DNA of 64,000 bases, from positions 248,001 to 312,000 of the forward strand of contig CALFMP010000014.1 of NCBI GenBank assembly GCA_937879965.1, written 5' to 3'. Position 1 is the stretch's first letter. Each line of letters starts with the position of its first letter. Under the pieces are notes generated by a model, which saw nothing but the letters and a program-made list of their open reading frames with translations, was not told where the DNA came from and did no database searches. Made by a program: the position numbers and the translations under genes. The DNA is from QKMZ01 sp012965515. Its GTDB lineage: Bacteria > Cyanobacteriota > Vampirovibrionia > Obscuribacterales > Obscuribacteraceae. Of the stretch, positions 43,838-53,162 are shown one piece after another.

Positions 43838-44866
43838 ATGTTCAAATTCAATTGGCGTAGCAATCTTTTACTGGACGTAAGCAATAGCAGACTGCGATCT
43901 TATACGTGTGCGATGTTTTCCTTTTCGTTTATTGTCGCCTGCAGCACTCTGTGCGCGCAGCCTGCAGCCTGCGGTGAGCTGATTGCCGCGAAGAAATCCG
44001 CGGCGGGAACAATTGATAAGAAAACTTCTGCGAAACAGGAAAGTCATGACGCCGACGAACAGATAATACGAGCGCAGGCAACAGACTATGCGAAGGCATT
44101 TGCTGTAGGCGATTTGCAGGGACTTTTGTCCATGTGGGATGAGAATGCCACATTTACTGATCAGACGGGCAAGGTAGCTAACGGAAGAGATGCGATACGA
44201 GCGCAAGTTGCTTCGTTCTTCAATTCCTATGGAAATCAACCACTGGAAATCAAGATCGATGCGGTGGAATTTCCGGCGGACAATCTTGCCATCGAGCACG
44301 GTGTCTCGCATGTGGGAAACACCTCCAATCCAATGAGCTATTGCAACTATACTGCCGTGCACGTAAAACGTGATGGAAAATGGCAGATGGTCAATGTCTC
44401 TGAGTCTCCGAAATTTGATGCCGGTGCTGCCAGCGCACCCTCAATATCAGATCTTTCGTGGTTGATTGGAAATTGGAATGTTGCGGGTCCGAAGGGAGAT
44501 CTGCAAATCAAGGCTGATTGGGTTGCTGGAAAGAAGATAATCCGCTGTGATTTCGATGCCACCACAAAAGATGGTGAAAAGAGCAGTCAGACTCAGTTCA
44601 TTTTCTATGATCCACTCTTTAAACGAATTCGCTCGTGGCAATACGATTTTAGTGGTGGCTACGGTGAATCAAGGTGGTTCAAAAACGGAAGCGATTGGGA
44701 GGCACAGGGGTGTTCCGTACAACCGGATGGTTCCACGGGGTCGGCCAGATATCTTTTCAAGAAGCTCGATGACAGTACGTTTTCCTGGCAATCAACATCG
44801 CGCAGATTGCTCGGTAGGCCTTTGCCGGATACACCGGTGCTGACCGCGAAAAGAACCGGCAGCTAA
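43838..44866 (+). CDS. Exported SnoaL/DUF4440-like protein with second beta domain
   Basis: A 342-residue protein from ATG 43838 (GGGAG 8 nt upstream). The N-terminal hydrophobic part contains FIVAC, a possible lipobox. The NTF2-like domain (about 70-195: DYAKAFAVGDLQGLLSMWDENA ends near ENATFTD) matches SgcJ/EcaC-type ketosteroid-isomerase folds. A second domain (about 205-335: LIGNWNVAGPKGDLQIK..., RIRSWQYDFSGG) is like DUF1579-type beta barrels. Catalytic role unknown. Confidence 0.78.
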   Translation: MFKFNWRSNLLLDVSNSRLRSYTCAMFSFSFIVACSTLCAQPAACGELIAAKKSAAGTIDKKTSAKQESHDADEQIIRAQATDYAKAFAVGDLQGLLSMWDENATFTDQTGKVANGRDAIRAQVASFFNSYGNQPLEIKIDAVEFPADNLAIEHGVSHVGNTSNPMSYCNYTAVHVKRDGKWQMVNVSESPKFDAGAASAPSISDLSWLIGNWNVAGPKGDLQIKADWVAGKKIIRCDFDATTKDGEKSSQTQFIFYDPLFKRIRSWQYDFSGGYGESRWFKNGSDWEAQGCSVQPDGSTGSARYLFKKLDDSTFSWQSTSRRLLGRPLPDTPVLTAKRTGS

Positions 44867-44908
44867 GACATCGAACACTCGTCAATTCTATTAATCGGTG
44901 CATTAGAT

Positions 44909-46006
44909 ATGAAACTGAAAAACAAAATCACGATTTTGATGATTGCAGCGCTGGTATTGCCAGTGGTTCTAGTTGAACCTGGATATAGCCGCGGTGGATT
45001 TGGTGGTGGTGGATTCGGCGGCGCACGCGGCTTTAGCGGCGGTGGTTTCGATCGAGGAGGTTTTGACCGCGGTGGATTCGATCGTGGCGGCATGGGAAGA
45101 GGAGATGATTTCGATCGCTTCAACGATAACTTCGATCATCCGGGAGCTTCGGCATTCGGCGGCGACAATACTGGAATCAGAGCCGGCGAAACAGGTGTTC
45201 GCGACTTCGGTTCCGTAGGACGAGAGAACCTTGCTGCTGACGGCGGATTTGGTCGAATCATGGACACTCCAGGAGCTGGCTGGGCCGGCCGCGCAGGCAC
45301 ATACAACATGTCGCCTCGGGCAATGGCTGATCACTGGAATGCAGTAAACGGCAATTTCAATCATTGGGACTATTTCAATCGCAATTGGTGGAACAACCAC
45401 CCGTGGTATTGGAACAACCGTTATTGGGCAGATGATTGGGCTTGGGGTTGGACAGGCTGGGGCGATCTAGGCGGTTGGTGGGGAATGGATGTAGCCACCG
45501 AACCGGTCTATTACGACTATGGAAATAACATCACCTATCAGGGAGACCAGGTCTATTACGGCTCACAACCATTAGAGTCTACGGATGCATATTACACCCA
45601 GGCTCAAGCGCTAGCTGCTACTGCGCCACCGATTCCGACGACTCCTCAATCAGACGCTGATCAAAAAAAGAATGTGAATAGCATGAAGCCTCTCGGCGTG
45701 TACGCGTTGGTATCCGGTGATCAAACGAATGGCTCTCAGCTATTCCAAATCGCGGTAGATAAAAAGGGCACCATTCGCGGAACCTACTTCAATGAAGTAA
45801 CGAACGAAAGCAAGCCGATCAACGGTGCTGTCGACAAGAAAAATCAAAGAGCATGCTTCACAATTGCCGGGAACAAGAATGTTGTTTATGACACCGCAAT
45901 AGGAAACTTGCTCAAACAGTCGAGCCCGATTCTGGTGCACTATTCGAAGTCAAATACTCAGCAGCTTACATTGGTGAGACTGAAGAAAAACTCGACCAGC
46001 ACGTAG
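44909..46006 (+). CDS. Secreted Gly/Trp-rich protein with FDRGG repeats
   Basis: A 365-residue protein. The signal peptide (about 1-27) is followed by Gly/Phe/Arg/Asp repeats (three GGFDRGG-type units, about 45-62). A Trp/Asn-rich segment with NRNWWNNHPWYWNNRYW comes next (about 160-175), then the motif YDYGNNITYQGDQVYYGSQP (about 205-225) and a C-terminal beta domain (about 255-355). The middle motif recurs in surface proteins of several phyla; function unknown. A surface or matrix role is plausible. Confidence 0.77.
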   Translation: MKLKNKITILMIAALVLPVVLVEPGYSRGGFGGGGFGGARGFSGGGFDRGGFDRGGFDRGGMGRGDDFDRFNDNFDHPGASAFGGDNTGIRAGETGVRDFGSVGRENLAADGGFGRIMDTPGAGWAGRAGTYNMSPRAMADHWNAVNGNFNHWDYFNRNWWNNHPWYWNNRYWADDWAWGWTGWGDLGGWWGMDVATEPVYYDYGNNITYQGDQVYYGSQPLESTDAYYTQAQALAATAPPIPTTPQSDADQKKNVNSMKPLGVYALVSGDQTNGSQLFQIAVDKKGTIRGTYFNEVTNESKPINGAVDKKNQRACFTIAGNKNVVYDTAIGNLLKQSSPILVHYSKSNTQQLTLVRLKKNSTST

Positions 46007-46012
46007 TGAAAT

Positions 46013-48019
46013 TTATTGATCCATAGCGGCACCGCTCTCCTGGCAGTGAGCGTGGATTGTGCTGAGGAATGTTTGACCGAGATCTCGAAGTTTTGAATCG
46101 CCGATGCCGCTGACCATCCTCATGCGCTCCAGCGAAGACGGACGAACGCGTGCCAGCTCACGAAGTGTGCTGTCCGGAAAGATAATATATGGTGGCACTT
46201 TGCGCTCATCAGCAAGCTGCCTGCGCAATTCGCGCATACTCTCGAAAAGATCGCGATCGACACCATCCCATGATCCACTCTCTGCTTTCGAGGGTTTTGC
46301 CCGCTCGCCCTTTTTCCTTTCTGCCGGTTTTAGCAGACGAATATTGGTTCGGTCCCCACGCATTACCTGCCATGAGCCACCATTCAGTTTCAAAATTGGC
46401 ACAACACGCCCATATGATTCGACGTTTTCTTGAACCAGGACTTCTTGACTGATTAGCTGATAAGCCCAATCGCGAATGTCATTGACGTGATATTCCTTGA
46501 GCAAACCATAAGTGCTAAGCGACTGCCCGCCGCGATTTTTGACTTCCTGGGAATTCTCTCCTCGCAGTACGGCCGCGACATAGCCGATGCCGTACTTTTC
46601 TTTCAATCGTGCAACACATGAGAGGATTTTCTGCGCGATGATCAGTGCGCCTTCCACTTCAACTGTTTCACCTAGACAAATATCGCAAGCACCACAATTC
46701 TCTTTTCCGTAAGTTTGTCCGAAGTGTGCGACGAGCAGCGAGTGTCGACATGCAGCACCGCGGCAATAGCGGTCCATCATGTTTAAGTGTTCGAATGCCG
46801 TCTCGAGATAAGAAAGATCGTTGTCTTGGTAGTGAAACTGGCTTTGGCTCTGCTCGGAAGCAGCCTTCTGCATTATCGCCTTCCATGTAAAAACATCGGC
46901 ACCTGAGTGCAGCAGCACACATTCGGCTTCCAACCCGTCGCGCCCGGCTCTGCCGGTTTCTTGTTGGTATGCCTCCAGTGATTTCGGCATCGCTGTGTGC
47001 AGTACATAGCGTACGTTCGAGCGATCTATACCCATACCGAAAGCGACAGTTGCAACCACAACATCACAATGCTCTTCCGAAAATGCTTCTTGTGTCTGCG
47101 CCCTTTCTTGGGCAGTCATTCCAGCATGGTATGGCATCGCCTTGATGCCGGCTTCTTTCAAATCGCGAGTCAATTCATCGACTTCAGCTCTGCGAATGCA
47201 ATAGATAATGCCGCCTTCTTTCCTGTGACGATCGATCACGGAGAGGACCTGCTTCAACGTGCCTCCGCGGCGCGAGATGATTCTATAGGTAAGATTGGAT
47301 CGGTCAAAATTGCCGATCAGTATTTCGGGATCTTTTAGACCGAGTTGTTGAATGATGTCCGAGCGGACTTGCTCTGTTGCTGTTGCCGTGTATGCGTGAA
47401 CCGATGCTTTAGGAAACATCGTCTTGAGCAAGCGCAACTGTCTGTATTCCGGACGAAAGTCGTGTCCCCAGTGGCTGATGCAATGAGCCTCGTCGATGGC
47501 AAAAGTGCGCACATCAATTTTGCGCAACAGATCTTGCATATCAGTTTGCACCAGGCGCTCGGGCGAGACAAAGAGCAAACGAATCTTTCCGTTCACAATG
47601 TCGCGCTCTGCTTTTTGCCTTTCTTCCGGTGTTAGCGAACTGTTTAATTGAACAGCAGCGATACCTGACGCGATCAGCCCATCAACCTGATCTTTCATCA
47701 GTGATATCAAAGGTGATATCACTACCGTGGTATCTCCACGCAGGACGGCGGGCGCCTGAAAACAAAGGGACTTACCCCCACCTGTCGGCATCACCACCAG
47801 AGAGTCGCGTCCGTCCAAAACCGAACACATTGCCGGCTCTTGCAACGGGCGCAATTCGCGGATACCCCAATGTTTCGCCACAATCTCGCGCAGTTGGGGA
47901 ATTTGCGTCGGAAGAGTCTGCATGTAGTTAACCGGGGTGTCCTGAGGTGAAGCTCCAAGATAGATCATAAGCTGGCGATTCTCCGTTAAACCGGGACTGG
48001 GTCCGAAAAAGAACTTCAT
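46013..48019 (-). CDS. recQ: ATP-dependent DNA helicase RecQ
   Basis: A 668-residue 3'-5' helicase for recombination and repair. Helicase motifs: MPTGGGKS with K83, DEAH (176-179), TATAT, and motif VI QETGRAGRDG. The zinc-binding part has four Cys (YCRGAACRH ... NCGACDIC), then the RQC winged helix and the C-terminal HRDC domain (about 590-665). The first 32 residues are uncertain: ATG at 47968 (GGAG 12 nt upstream) or 47923 may be the true start. The stop is 6 nt from the convergent gene's stop. Confidence 0.95.
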   Translation of the reverse strand: MKFFFGPSPGLTENRQLMIYLGASPQDTPVNYMQTLPTQIPQLREIVAKHWGIRELRPLQEPAMCSVLDGRDSLVVMPTGGGKSLCFQAPAVLRGDTTVVISPLISLMKDQVDGLIASGIAAVQLNSSLTPEERQKAERDIVNGKIRLLFVSPERLVQTDMQDLLRKIDVRTFAIDEAHCISHWGHDFRPEYRQLRLLKTMFPKASVHAYTATATEQVRSDIIQQLGLKDPEILIGNFDRSNLTYRIISRRGGTLKQVLSVIDRHRKEGGIIYCIRRAEVDELTRDLKEAGIKAMPYHAGMTAQERAQTQEAFSEEHCDVVVATVAFGMGIDRSNVRYVLHTAMPKSLEAYQQETGRAGRDGLEAECVLLHSGADVFTWKAIMQKAASEQSQSQFHYQDNDLSYLETAFEHLNMMDRYCRGAACRHSLLVAHFGQTYGKENCGACDICLGETVEVEGALIIAQKILSCVARLKEKYGIGYVAAVLRGENSQEVKNRGGQSLSTYGLLKEYHVNDIRDWAYQLISQEVLVQENVESYGRVVPILKLNGGSWQVMRGDRTNIRLLKPAERKKGERAKPSKAESGSWDGVDRDLFESMRELRRQLADERKVPPYIIFPDSTLRELARVRPSSLERMRMVSGIGDSKLRDLGQTFLSTIHAHCQESGAAMDQ

Positions 48020-48125
48020 TTGACAGCTGGAGGTAACGGGAGTTTGACAAATATATCGAGTTTATTGAATGTGGAATTGTGCAAGAATATCCATTTAGTG
48101 GTGAGTTTCAAGTAGGAGGCACTCT

Positions 48126-49736
48126 ATGTCCCGAGTATTCAGCCGCAGGAAGATTTTGGGTGCAGCAGCACTGGGAGCGGCAGGGATGGTTTTCGGGCGC
48201 AAACTGCTCTCACAGGCAGGCGAGGGCATTAGTAAGTGGACCGCCGGTGGGGTAGGCTCTAACGAACTGCCTGCCAGTACCGAAATAGTCAACGCCGGCA
48301 ACTTGAAACAATCCTTCGAGCAACTCGGACAGTACATATACTTGACACCCCAAAAATTGGGCGGCGGCACACATGCGGTCGATCTGAATTCCGGGCGCAC
48401 GCTGGCTTGGATTAGTTATTGGAATTATGGTGACTCTTGTCCGATCTCGCACCATTTGGCCGCTTATCCTTCGCCCGATCCGTACAAAGGCTTCGAGTTC
48501 TTAAACTCGACGCAAGGTGGCGATAACGTCATGATCTACGGTTTGCCGACGCGTATCAAAGAGCGCGGTTTGACCGGCAAATGGGGCATGGGTAATCATA
48601 TCTATCGAGTTCAATTCGATGGTCAGTCGATGAATCTGATGGAGGATATCGCCGAGACCACCGGAATTGGATTGGGTGTGCACACGACGATTTATCCTGA
48701 TGCTTCCGGTTTTGCCGGTGCCGATGGACAGAAAGATGTATGCGCATTTTTCAATCGTGCAGTCGGGGAAGAGAAGACGAAAGTGCAAATGGCTTTTCGT
48801 GCAGATTGGATTGGCGCCAATCCAAACGGCGGCATGGAAGAGAATTGGTCGAAAGGCGGCAAGATTCGCCTGACGCGATTGAATGCCGCGAAAGAAACCG
48901 GCAAATATGAACTGGAAGGCACCAAGGGAAATAAGATTGATTGGGAAATGGTGCCCATGGCCGAGTATCTCGTGTATACAGGGCAATTACCCGGTGACAA
49001 TCCGAAAGGATTGACCGGTCTCGATGCCGTCGTGCACCATCCGAATGGACGCTATTCGGCGCTCATCATTCGCATGTTGTCGTGCGCAATTATTGTTGAC
49101 AGAAACAATTGGGAGCCAGTCTGCTGCTTGCACTGCCCTGAAGGATCTCCAGGCAATCTTGCCGTTACGAAAGTAAGTTCCGGTCCGGATACTTGGGAAA
49201 TCAAATTGGACGACGTGAAGTGTGTCGGGCACGAAGCAGGCTTTTCGCCTGACGGCAAATCGTTCTTGATGATGAACAATATCAAGCAAAACAATATGGC
49301 CGTGTTCGATACTGCCGATGCCGATCCGCGCAACTGGAAGAAAATTACATATGTGAAAGACCCGACCTGGAGCGGTGATTACCCGAGTCCATTCCATCTG
49401 TGCTTCTCGATCGATGGAAGCAAGATGTTCGTTTCCGTGCTTTATCCTAAGCCGGCAAACAGCGGATGCTGCGTGGTTGATACCAAGACATGGAAAATCA
49501 TCAAGAAATTTCAAAATATTGGCCCTGACTGTCAGACGATGGCGGTCACATATGACGGCAAGTATGTCTTCCAAATCTTCAGCGGATTTCAAAGGCTCTC
49601 GAGCGGTGCATTCATTTTCACTCAAGACACTCTGGAACCAGTTGGCTATTTGCCTAACTTCGGCGGGCACCATGACTGTGTAATTGTCCCGACAAAAATC
49701 GAGCAGCTCAAGAACAGTCGCTGCACTACTCTCTAA
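48126..49736 (+). CDS. Tat-exported His-rich beta-propeller (NosZ/thiocyanate-dehydrogenase-like)
   Basis: A 536-residue protein with a twin-arginine signal (SRRKILGAAALGAAG) and AGGAGG 7-8 nt before the ATG. The mature part has propeller-type blades (HHPNGRYSALII, GFSPDGKSFLMMN, CFSIDGSKMFVSV, VTYDGKYVFQIF). Histidines H109/H110, H186, H304/H305, H369, H424 and H515/H516 are spread over the blades as expected for a central copper site. Segments YPSPDPYKGFEFLNSTQGG and TTGIGLGVHTTIYPD resemble, from memory, thiocyanate dehydrogenases related to NosZ. There is no C-terminal cupredoxin, so it is not a nitrous-oxide reductase. The two transporter genes follow directly. Confidence 0.68.
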   Translation: MSRVFSRRKILGAAALGAAGMVFGRKLLSQAGEGISKWTAGGVGSNELPASTEIVNAGNLKQSFEQLGQYIYLTPQKLGGGTHAVDLNSGRTLAWISYWNYGDSCPISHHLAAYPSPDPYKGFEFLNSTQGGDNVMIYGLPTRIKERGLTGKWGMGNHIYRVQFDGQSMNLMEDIAETTGIGLGVHTTIYPDASGFAGADGQKDVCAFFNRAVGEEKTKVQMAFRADWIGANPNGGMEENWSKGGKIRLTRLNAAKETGKYELEGTKGNKIDWEMVPMAEYLVYTGQLPGDNPKGLTGLDAVVHHPNGRYSALIIRMLSCAIIVDRNNWEPVCCLHCPEGSPGNLAVTKVSSGPDTWEIKLDDVKCVGHEAGFSPDGKSFLMMNNIKQNNMAVFDTADADPRNWKKITYVKDPTWSGDYPSPFHLCFSIDGSKMFVSVLYPKPANSGCCVVDTKTWKIIKKFQNIGPDCQTMAVTYDGKYVFQIFSGFQRLSSGAFIFTQDTLEPVGYLPNFGGHHDCVIVPTKIEQLKNSRCTTL

Positions 49737-49760
49737 AGCTGAAACTTGAGGCGGGAGACG

Positions 49761-51029
49761 GTGTCGCTTGAATCTGAAAAGAAAACATCCGGTCGCCGGC
49801 CCGGTGCGACATTGTTTCTTTTCACGCGGCTGGCATTGCAGAATGTTTTGCGCAGACCGGCTCGCACGTTGATGTTGGTGCTCGCCGTCACATTATCGAC
49901 AGGTGGTGTCTTCGCCTCTTACACGGTGGCGAGCGGCATTAAAGACAGCATGGATAGAAGTTTTTCGAGAATGGGTGCTGACTTGATTGTTGTGCCGTCC
50001 AAGGCAATGGTCAACATCACCAGCGCGCTTCTTACTGTTCAACCTACAGATGAAGTGATTGACGAAAAACTAGTTGCTGAAATCGAGCGATTGGATGGCA
50101 TTGCTCAAGCTGCACCACAAACCTATTTGCAGGTGCCGATAATGTCGGGAATGCCTGAATGCAAAGCCAATTTGATTGCCTTCGATGCAAAGAAAGACTT
50201 CACTGTTTTGCCCTGGATGGTGGCACATGCACCACGTGCGATGGTGCCTGGGGATATTGTTGCAGGAAGCAGGCGATCTGAATCAATCGGCGATGAGATC
50301 GCACCAGGTAATCAACCCGTAAATATTTATGGAAAACTCGGAAGAAGTGGCGTTGGACCACTCGATGACTCCTTCTTCACCACTTATGAAACCGTTGAGA
50401 TGCTGCACGGCAAAGTCAACAAAAACTCGACCGGCACCGAATCACTGGCGAGTTTTGACCGCTCCAAAATTTCTGCCATTCTCGTCAAACTGAAATTCGG
50501 CGCTACACCTGAACAAGCACGTTTTGCAATCGCCAAATTGCCCGGTGTGAAAGTTGTTACCGGTGCCACCATTGTTACCTCAACCAGGCAAGCGACAACT
50601 GCGTTGCTTGGAGGCATGCTCGGTTTTACCGGTATGATGCTGGTTGCCATGTTGATAATGGTCAGTCTTCTTTTCTCTGGCATTATTTCGGAAAGGCGGC
50701 GCGAAGTGGGTTTGCTTCGCGCAATCGGCTCCAGACATGTCGATGTATTGCGAATGCTGCTTGCTGAGGCTGTTTTTACAACTATGCTTGGAGGCATTAC
50801 CGGCATTGTGTTTGGTGCTGGTCTTTTGCTTGTCTTTCAGCGTTCGCTTGTTTATTACCTGGAGACTCTACATATCGATTTTGCCTGGCCGGAACCAGTC
50901 ATGATTTTGTGTGTTGCGCTCATTTGTGCCGTCGCCTCTGCTCTGGTTGGACTAGCAGGCGCCTTGGTGCCCGCATGGAAAGCTTGTCTTGAAGAACCGT
51001 ATCTGCTCATTCAGGGGGAAGGCGGATAG
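49761..51029 (+). CDS. FtsX/MacB-type ABC permease
   Basis: A 422-residue permease from GTG 49761 (GGGAG 3-5 nt upstream; the frame runs to a TTG five codons earlier). N-terminal helix about 35-58, large extracytoplasmic domain about 60-285, then three helices (about 290-320, 340-370, 385-410) and motif RRREVGLLRAIGSRH. Its stop overlaps the next GTG by one base (TAGTG), so permease and ATPase are translationally coupled. It follows the exported propeller by 24 nt, suggesting a dedicated export, metal or maturation system for that protein. Confidence 0.88.
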   Translation: MSLESEKKTSGRRPGATLFLFTRLALQNVLRRPARTLMLVLAVTLSTGGVFASYTVASGIKDSMDRSFSRMGADLIVVPSKAMVNITSALLTVQPTDEVIDEKLVAEIERLDGIAQAAPQTYLQVPIMSGMPECKANLIAFDAKKDFTVLPWMVAHAPRAMVPGDIVAGSRRSESIGDEIAPGNQPVNIYGKLGRSGVGPLDDSFFTTYETVEMLHGKVNKNSTGTESLASFDRSKISAILVKLKFGATPEQARFAIAKLPGVKVVTGATIVTSTRQATTALLGGMLGFTGMMLVAMLIMVSLLFSGIISERRREVGLLRAIGSRHVDVLRMLLAEAVFTTMLGGITGIVFGAGLLLVFQRSLVYYLETLHIDFAWPEPVMILCVALICAVASALVGLAGALVPAWKACLEEPYLLIQGEGG

Positions 51030-52414
51030 TGCTTGCTCTTCAATCTGTTGGGAAAAACTATATGGGAGAACAGCCAGTCACGGCTGTGAAAGACTTTAGT
51101 CTTGAGCTGGAAGAAGGAAAGTCACTGGCAATCATTGGACGTTCCGGTTCAGGAAAGTCGACCTTGCTTGGCATGATCGGTGGGATCAGCAGACCAACGT
51201 CCGGACATGTATTGATCGATGGTGTCGATCAATGGCAGTTGGACGATACGCGCAGGGCAGATCTGCGAAATCAGAAGATCGGATTTGTTTTTCAATTTGC
51301 CAGTTTGTTACCGTCTTTGAGAGCGGTCGACAATGTGGCGCTTCCATGTCTGATCTCCGGGAAGATAAGCGCGAGCGAAGCGTACGCTAGAGCGAGAGCT
51401 CTTTTGGATAGAGTTGGTTTATCTCACCGCCATGATTCTTTCCCAGGACAGTTGTCCGGCGGCGAACAGCGCCGCGTTGCAATTGCGCGGGCGTTAGTGA
51501 ACTCGCCACGTTTACTTCTGGCTGATGAACCCACAGCTGACTTAGACGAAACCACAGAATCCGAGATTCTCAATTTGCTAATCGACATTCACCGTGCATT
51601 GAATGTGACACTGGTAGTGGTGACACACAATCCCGAGATTGCCGCGCGGGCGGATCAAATCATAGAGATGCGAGGCGGAGAAACCGTATCTAAGAAAGCA
51701 GGCTCTTCTGCGCAGATTACAGGGGATGCAATTGAATCGGTAAATAATCTGTATGAAGTATCTTCTGAAAAAGCGGCCAATGAAAAGGTTCGGCTTGGCG
51801 AAGGTGTGGAAGCGTTTGTCGGTCGCTTTGTAATGTGGATTGTGCCGATCTGTGTTATCGCCTGGTGCATTAACTGGGCAGTTGCTGATTACGAACGCAC
51901 TGAAATCCAAGCTAAAGCACAGCGCAAGATGGCGCTTGAAGAGCTGGCAATGCAGGGACTTCGAGCAGACTTGAAGAGTGTTGAATTTGGCGAAGGCAAG
52001 TCCTACGTCGTCACTCTCTACTTACGAAATACGAAAGGCGACGAACCTTTGTATGTGATGTCTCCTTTGGTAAGAGGATTTGTACAGGTAGGAACAAGTT
52101 GGTTGGAGGTGCCAATGAAGTCGTTGGAAACAGGGAATTCGCAGGTGCTGAAAGTCACAGGCACCAAGCTTCTCAGATACGAAATGGTGCCGGACGTTCC
52201 CGATTTCACCCAATTGCTTCCTTATTACATGCACGTGCGATTGACCAACGACATGCTTATCAGTCCTCGCAGTCAACCTAAAGACGATCTCGTTGAGCGA
52301 AATGATAGTTACTATGTCTATTTGAAACCGCATGGTGCTGATGACAAAGCAATTTTGAGCAAGATGAAATTTCCAGGAAAGCCTCCGGTTTGGATCCCCA
52401 TGCCGCCGCATTAG
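51029..52414 (+). CDS. LolD-type ABC ATPase fused to a TM helix and extracytoplasmic domain
   Basis: A 461-residue fusion. Residues 1-225 are a complete ATPase: Walker A GRSGSGKST (37-45, K43), Q-loop VFQFASLLP, signature LSGGE, LLLADEPTADLD and THN. After a linker (about 226-260) comes one transmembrane helix (about 263-285), a charged coiled segment and a beta-rich domain (about 305-455: SYVVTLYLRNTKGDEPLYV). The topology places that domain outside the membrane. LolD-type ATPases normally end at about 230 residues. The extra domain may dock the exported propeller; this is inference. Confidence 0.88.
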   Translation: MLALQSVGKNYMGEQPVTAVKDFSLELEEGKSLAIIGRSGSGKSTLLGMIGGISRPTSGHVLIDGVDQWQLDDTRRADLRNQKIGFVFQFASLLPSLRAVDNVALPCLISGKISASEAYARARALLDRVGLSHRHDSFPGQLSGGEQRRVAIARALVNSPRLLLADEPTADLDETTESEILNLLIDIHRALNVTLVVVTHNPEIAARADQIIEMRGGETVSKKAGSSAQITGDAIESVNNLYEVSSEKAANEKVRLGEGVEAFVGRFVMWIVPICVIAWCINWAVADYERTEIQAKAQRKMALEELAMQGLRADLKSVEFGEGKSYVVTLYLRNTKGDEPLYVMSPLVRGFVQVGTSWLEVPMKSLETGNSQVLKVTGTKLLRYEMVPDVPDFTQLLPYYMHVRLTNDMLISPRSQPKDDLVERNDSYYVYLKPHGADDKAILSKMKFPGKPPVWIPMPPH

Positions 52415-52471
52415 AAAGGGCAAGACCTGTGCCAAGGGGCAGAAGAAGACAGAAGGGCAAGGGCAATAGGC

Positions 52472-52505
52472 AAAAAAAATGGGCAAGCCGCTTGACTTGC
52501 CCATT
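52472..52505 (-). terminator. Terminator between convergent genes
   Basis: A 10-bp perfect stem AATGGGCAAG/CTTGCCCATT with an 8-nt loop. On the minus strand it is followed by T8, a strong end for the RRM gene; in plus direction only a weak T stretch follows. Confidence 0.85.
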
Positions 52506-52547
52506 CATTTATACGTTTCAGTTATGTGATTGCGTGTCGGTCGCTGA

Positions 52548-52832
52548 TTAGAATCTGCGTCCGCCGCCACCGCCTCCGCCGCCTTTCGGCTTCGGTTGAG
52601 CGATGCTCACTGCAATTTGGCGTCCTTCGCAGTCTCTGCCGTTGAGACCCTTGATGGCGGCTTCGGCTTCAGCCTGGCTGCCCATCTCAACGAATGCGAA
52701 TCCCCGTTTTCTGCCGGTTTCGCGGTCGGTCGGTATGGAGCAGGAGACGACGGTGCCGAATTCACCGAAGAGCGACTCGAGTTCTGCTTCCGAGAGTTTG
52801 AAGGAGAGGTTACCTACGAAAAGTTTGTTATT
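52548..52832 (-). CDS. RRM-domain RNA-binding protein with Gly-rich tail
   Basis: A 94-residue protein: one RRM with RNP2 LFVGNL and RNP1 RGFAFVEM, followed by a tail PKPKGGGGGGGGRRF. This is the build of the cold-inducible Rbp proteins of Cyanobacteria and of some other bacteria. The ATG at 52832 is the family start; the frame extends 20 codons upstream. It likely acts as an RNA chaperone. The poly-Gly codons make the 3' end very GC-rich. Confidence 0.93.
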   Translation of the reverse strand, partial: NNKLFVGNLSFKLSEAELESLFGEFGTVVSCSIPTDRETGRKRGFAFVEMGSQAEAEAAIKGLNGRDCEGRQIAVSIAQPKPKGGGGGGGGRRF

Positions 52833-53162
52833 CATGCGAAATACCGGAAAAAAAATGGAACACTGAAAGGTCATTATCGCACGCCTGCGCACATCTTCAA
52901 CGGTTTACCACTTTGATTCTATATCTATTGGATTTCCACACTCAACCCGGAAAGGGCGGCCTGTGTTCAATCCCCTGCTGGGCGGCAGTTCTCGGTAGCC
53001 AAGATACGGCGGTCCCTGGGTTAAAATTCGTTTCGTGTTCGTTTCCTTTCGGACAAGAAAATTGCCGGAGAGTCAGTACCTGTTTGCCGGAATCTTTGTT
53101 TCGCGAGCGTGTTTGTGAGCAAACTGTTAGACTTTGGCTTTATTTGGTCTTTGGTGGAAATC

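Noticed and set aside
48126..49736. Nitrous-oxide reductase (NosZ)
   Set aside because: No C-terminal cupredoxin/CuA motif and no nosDFYL-type neighbours; only the propeller resembles it.
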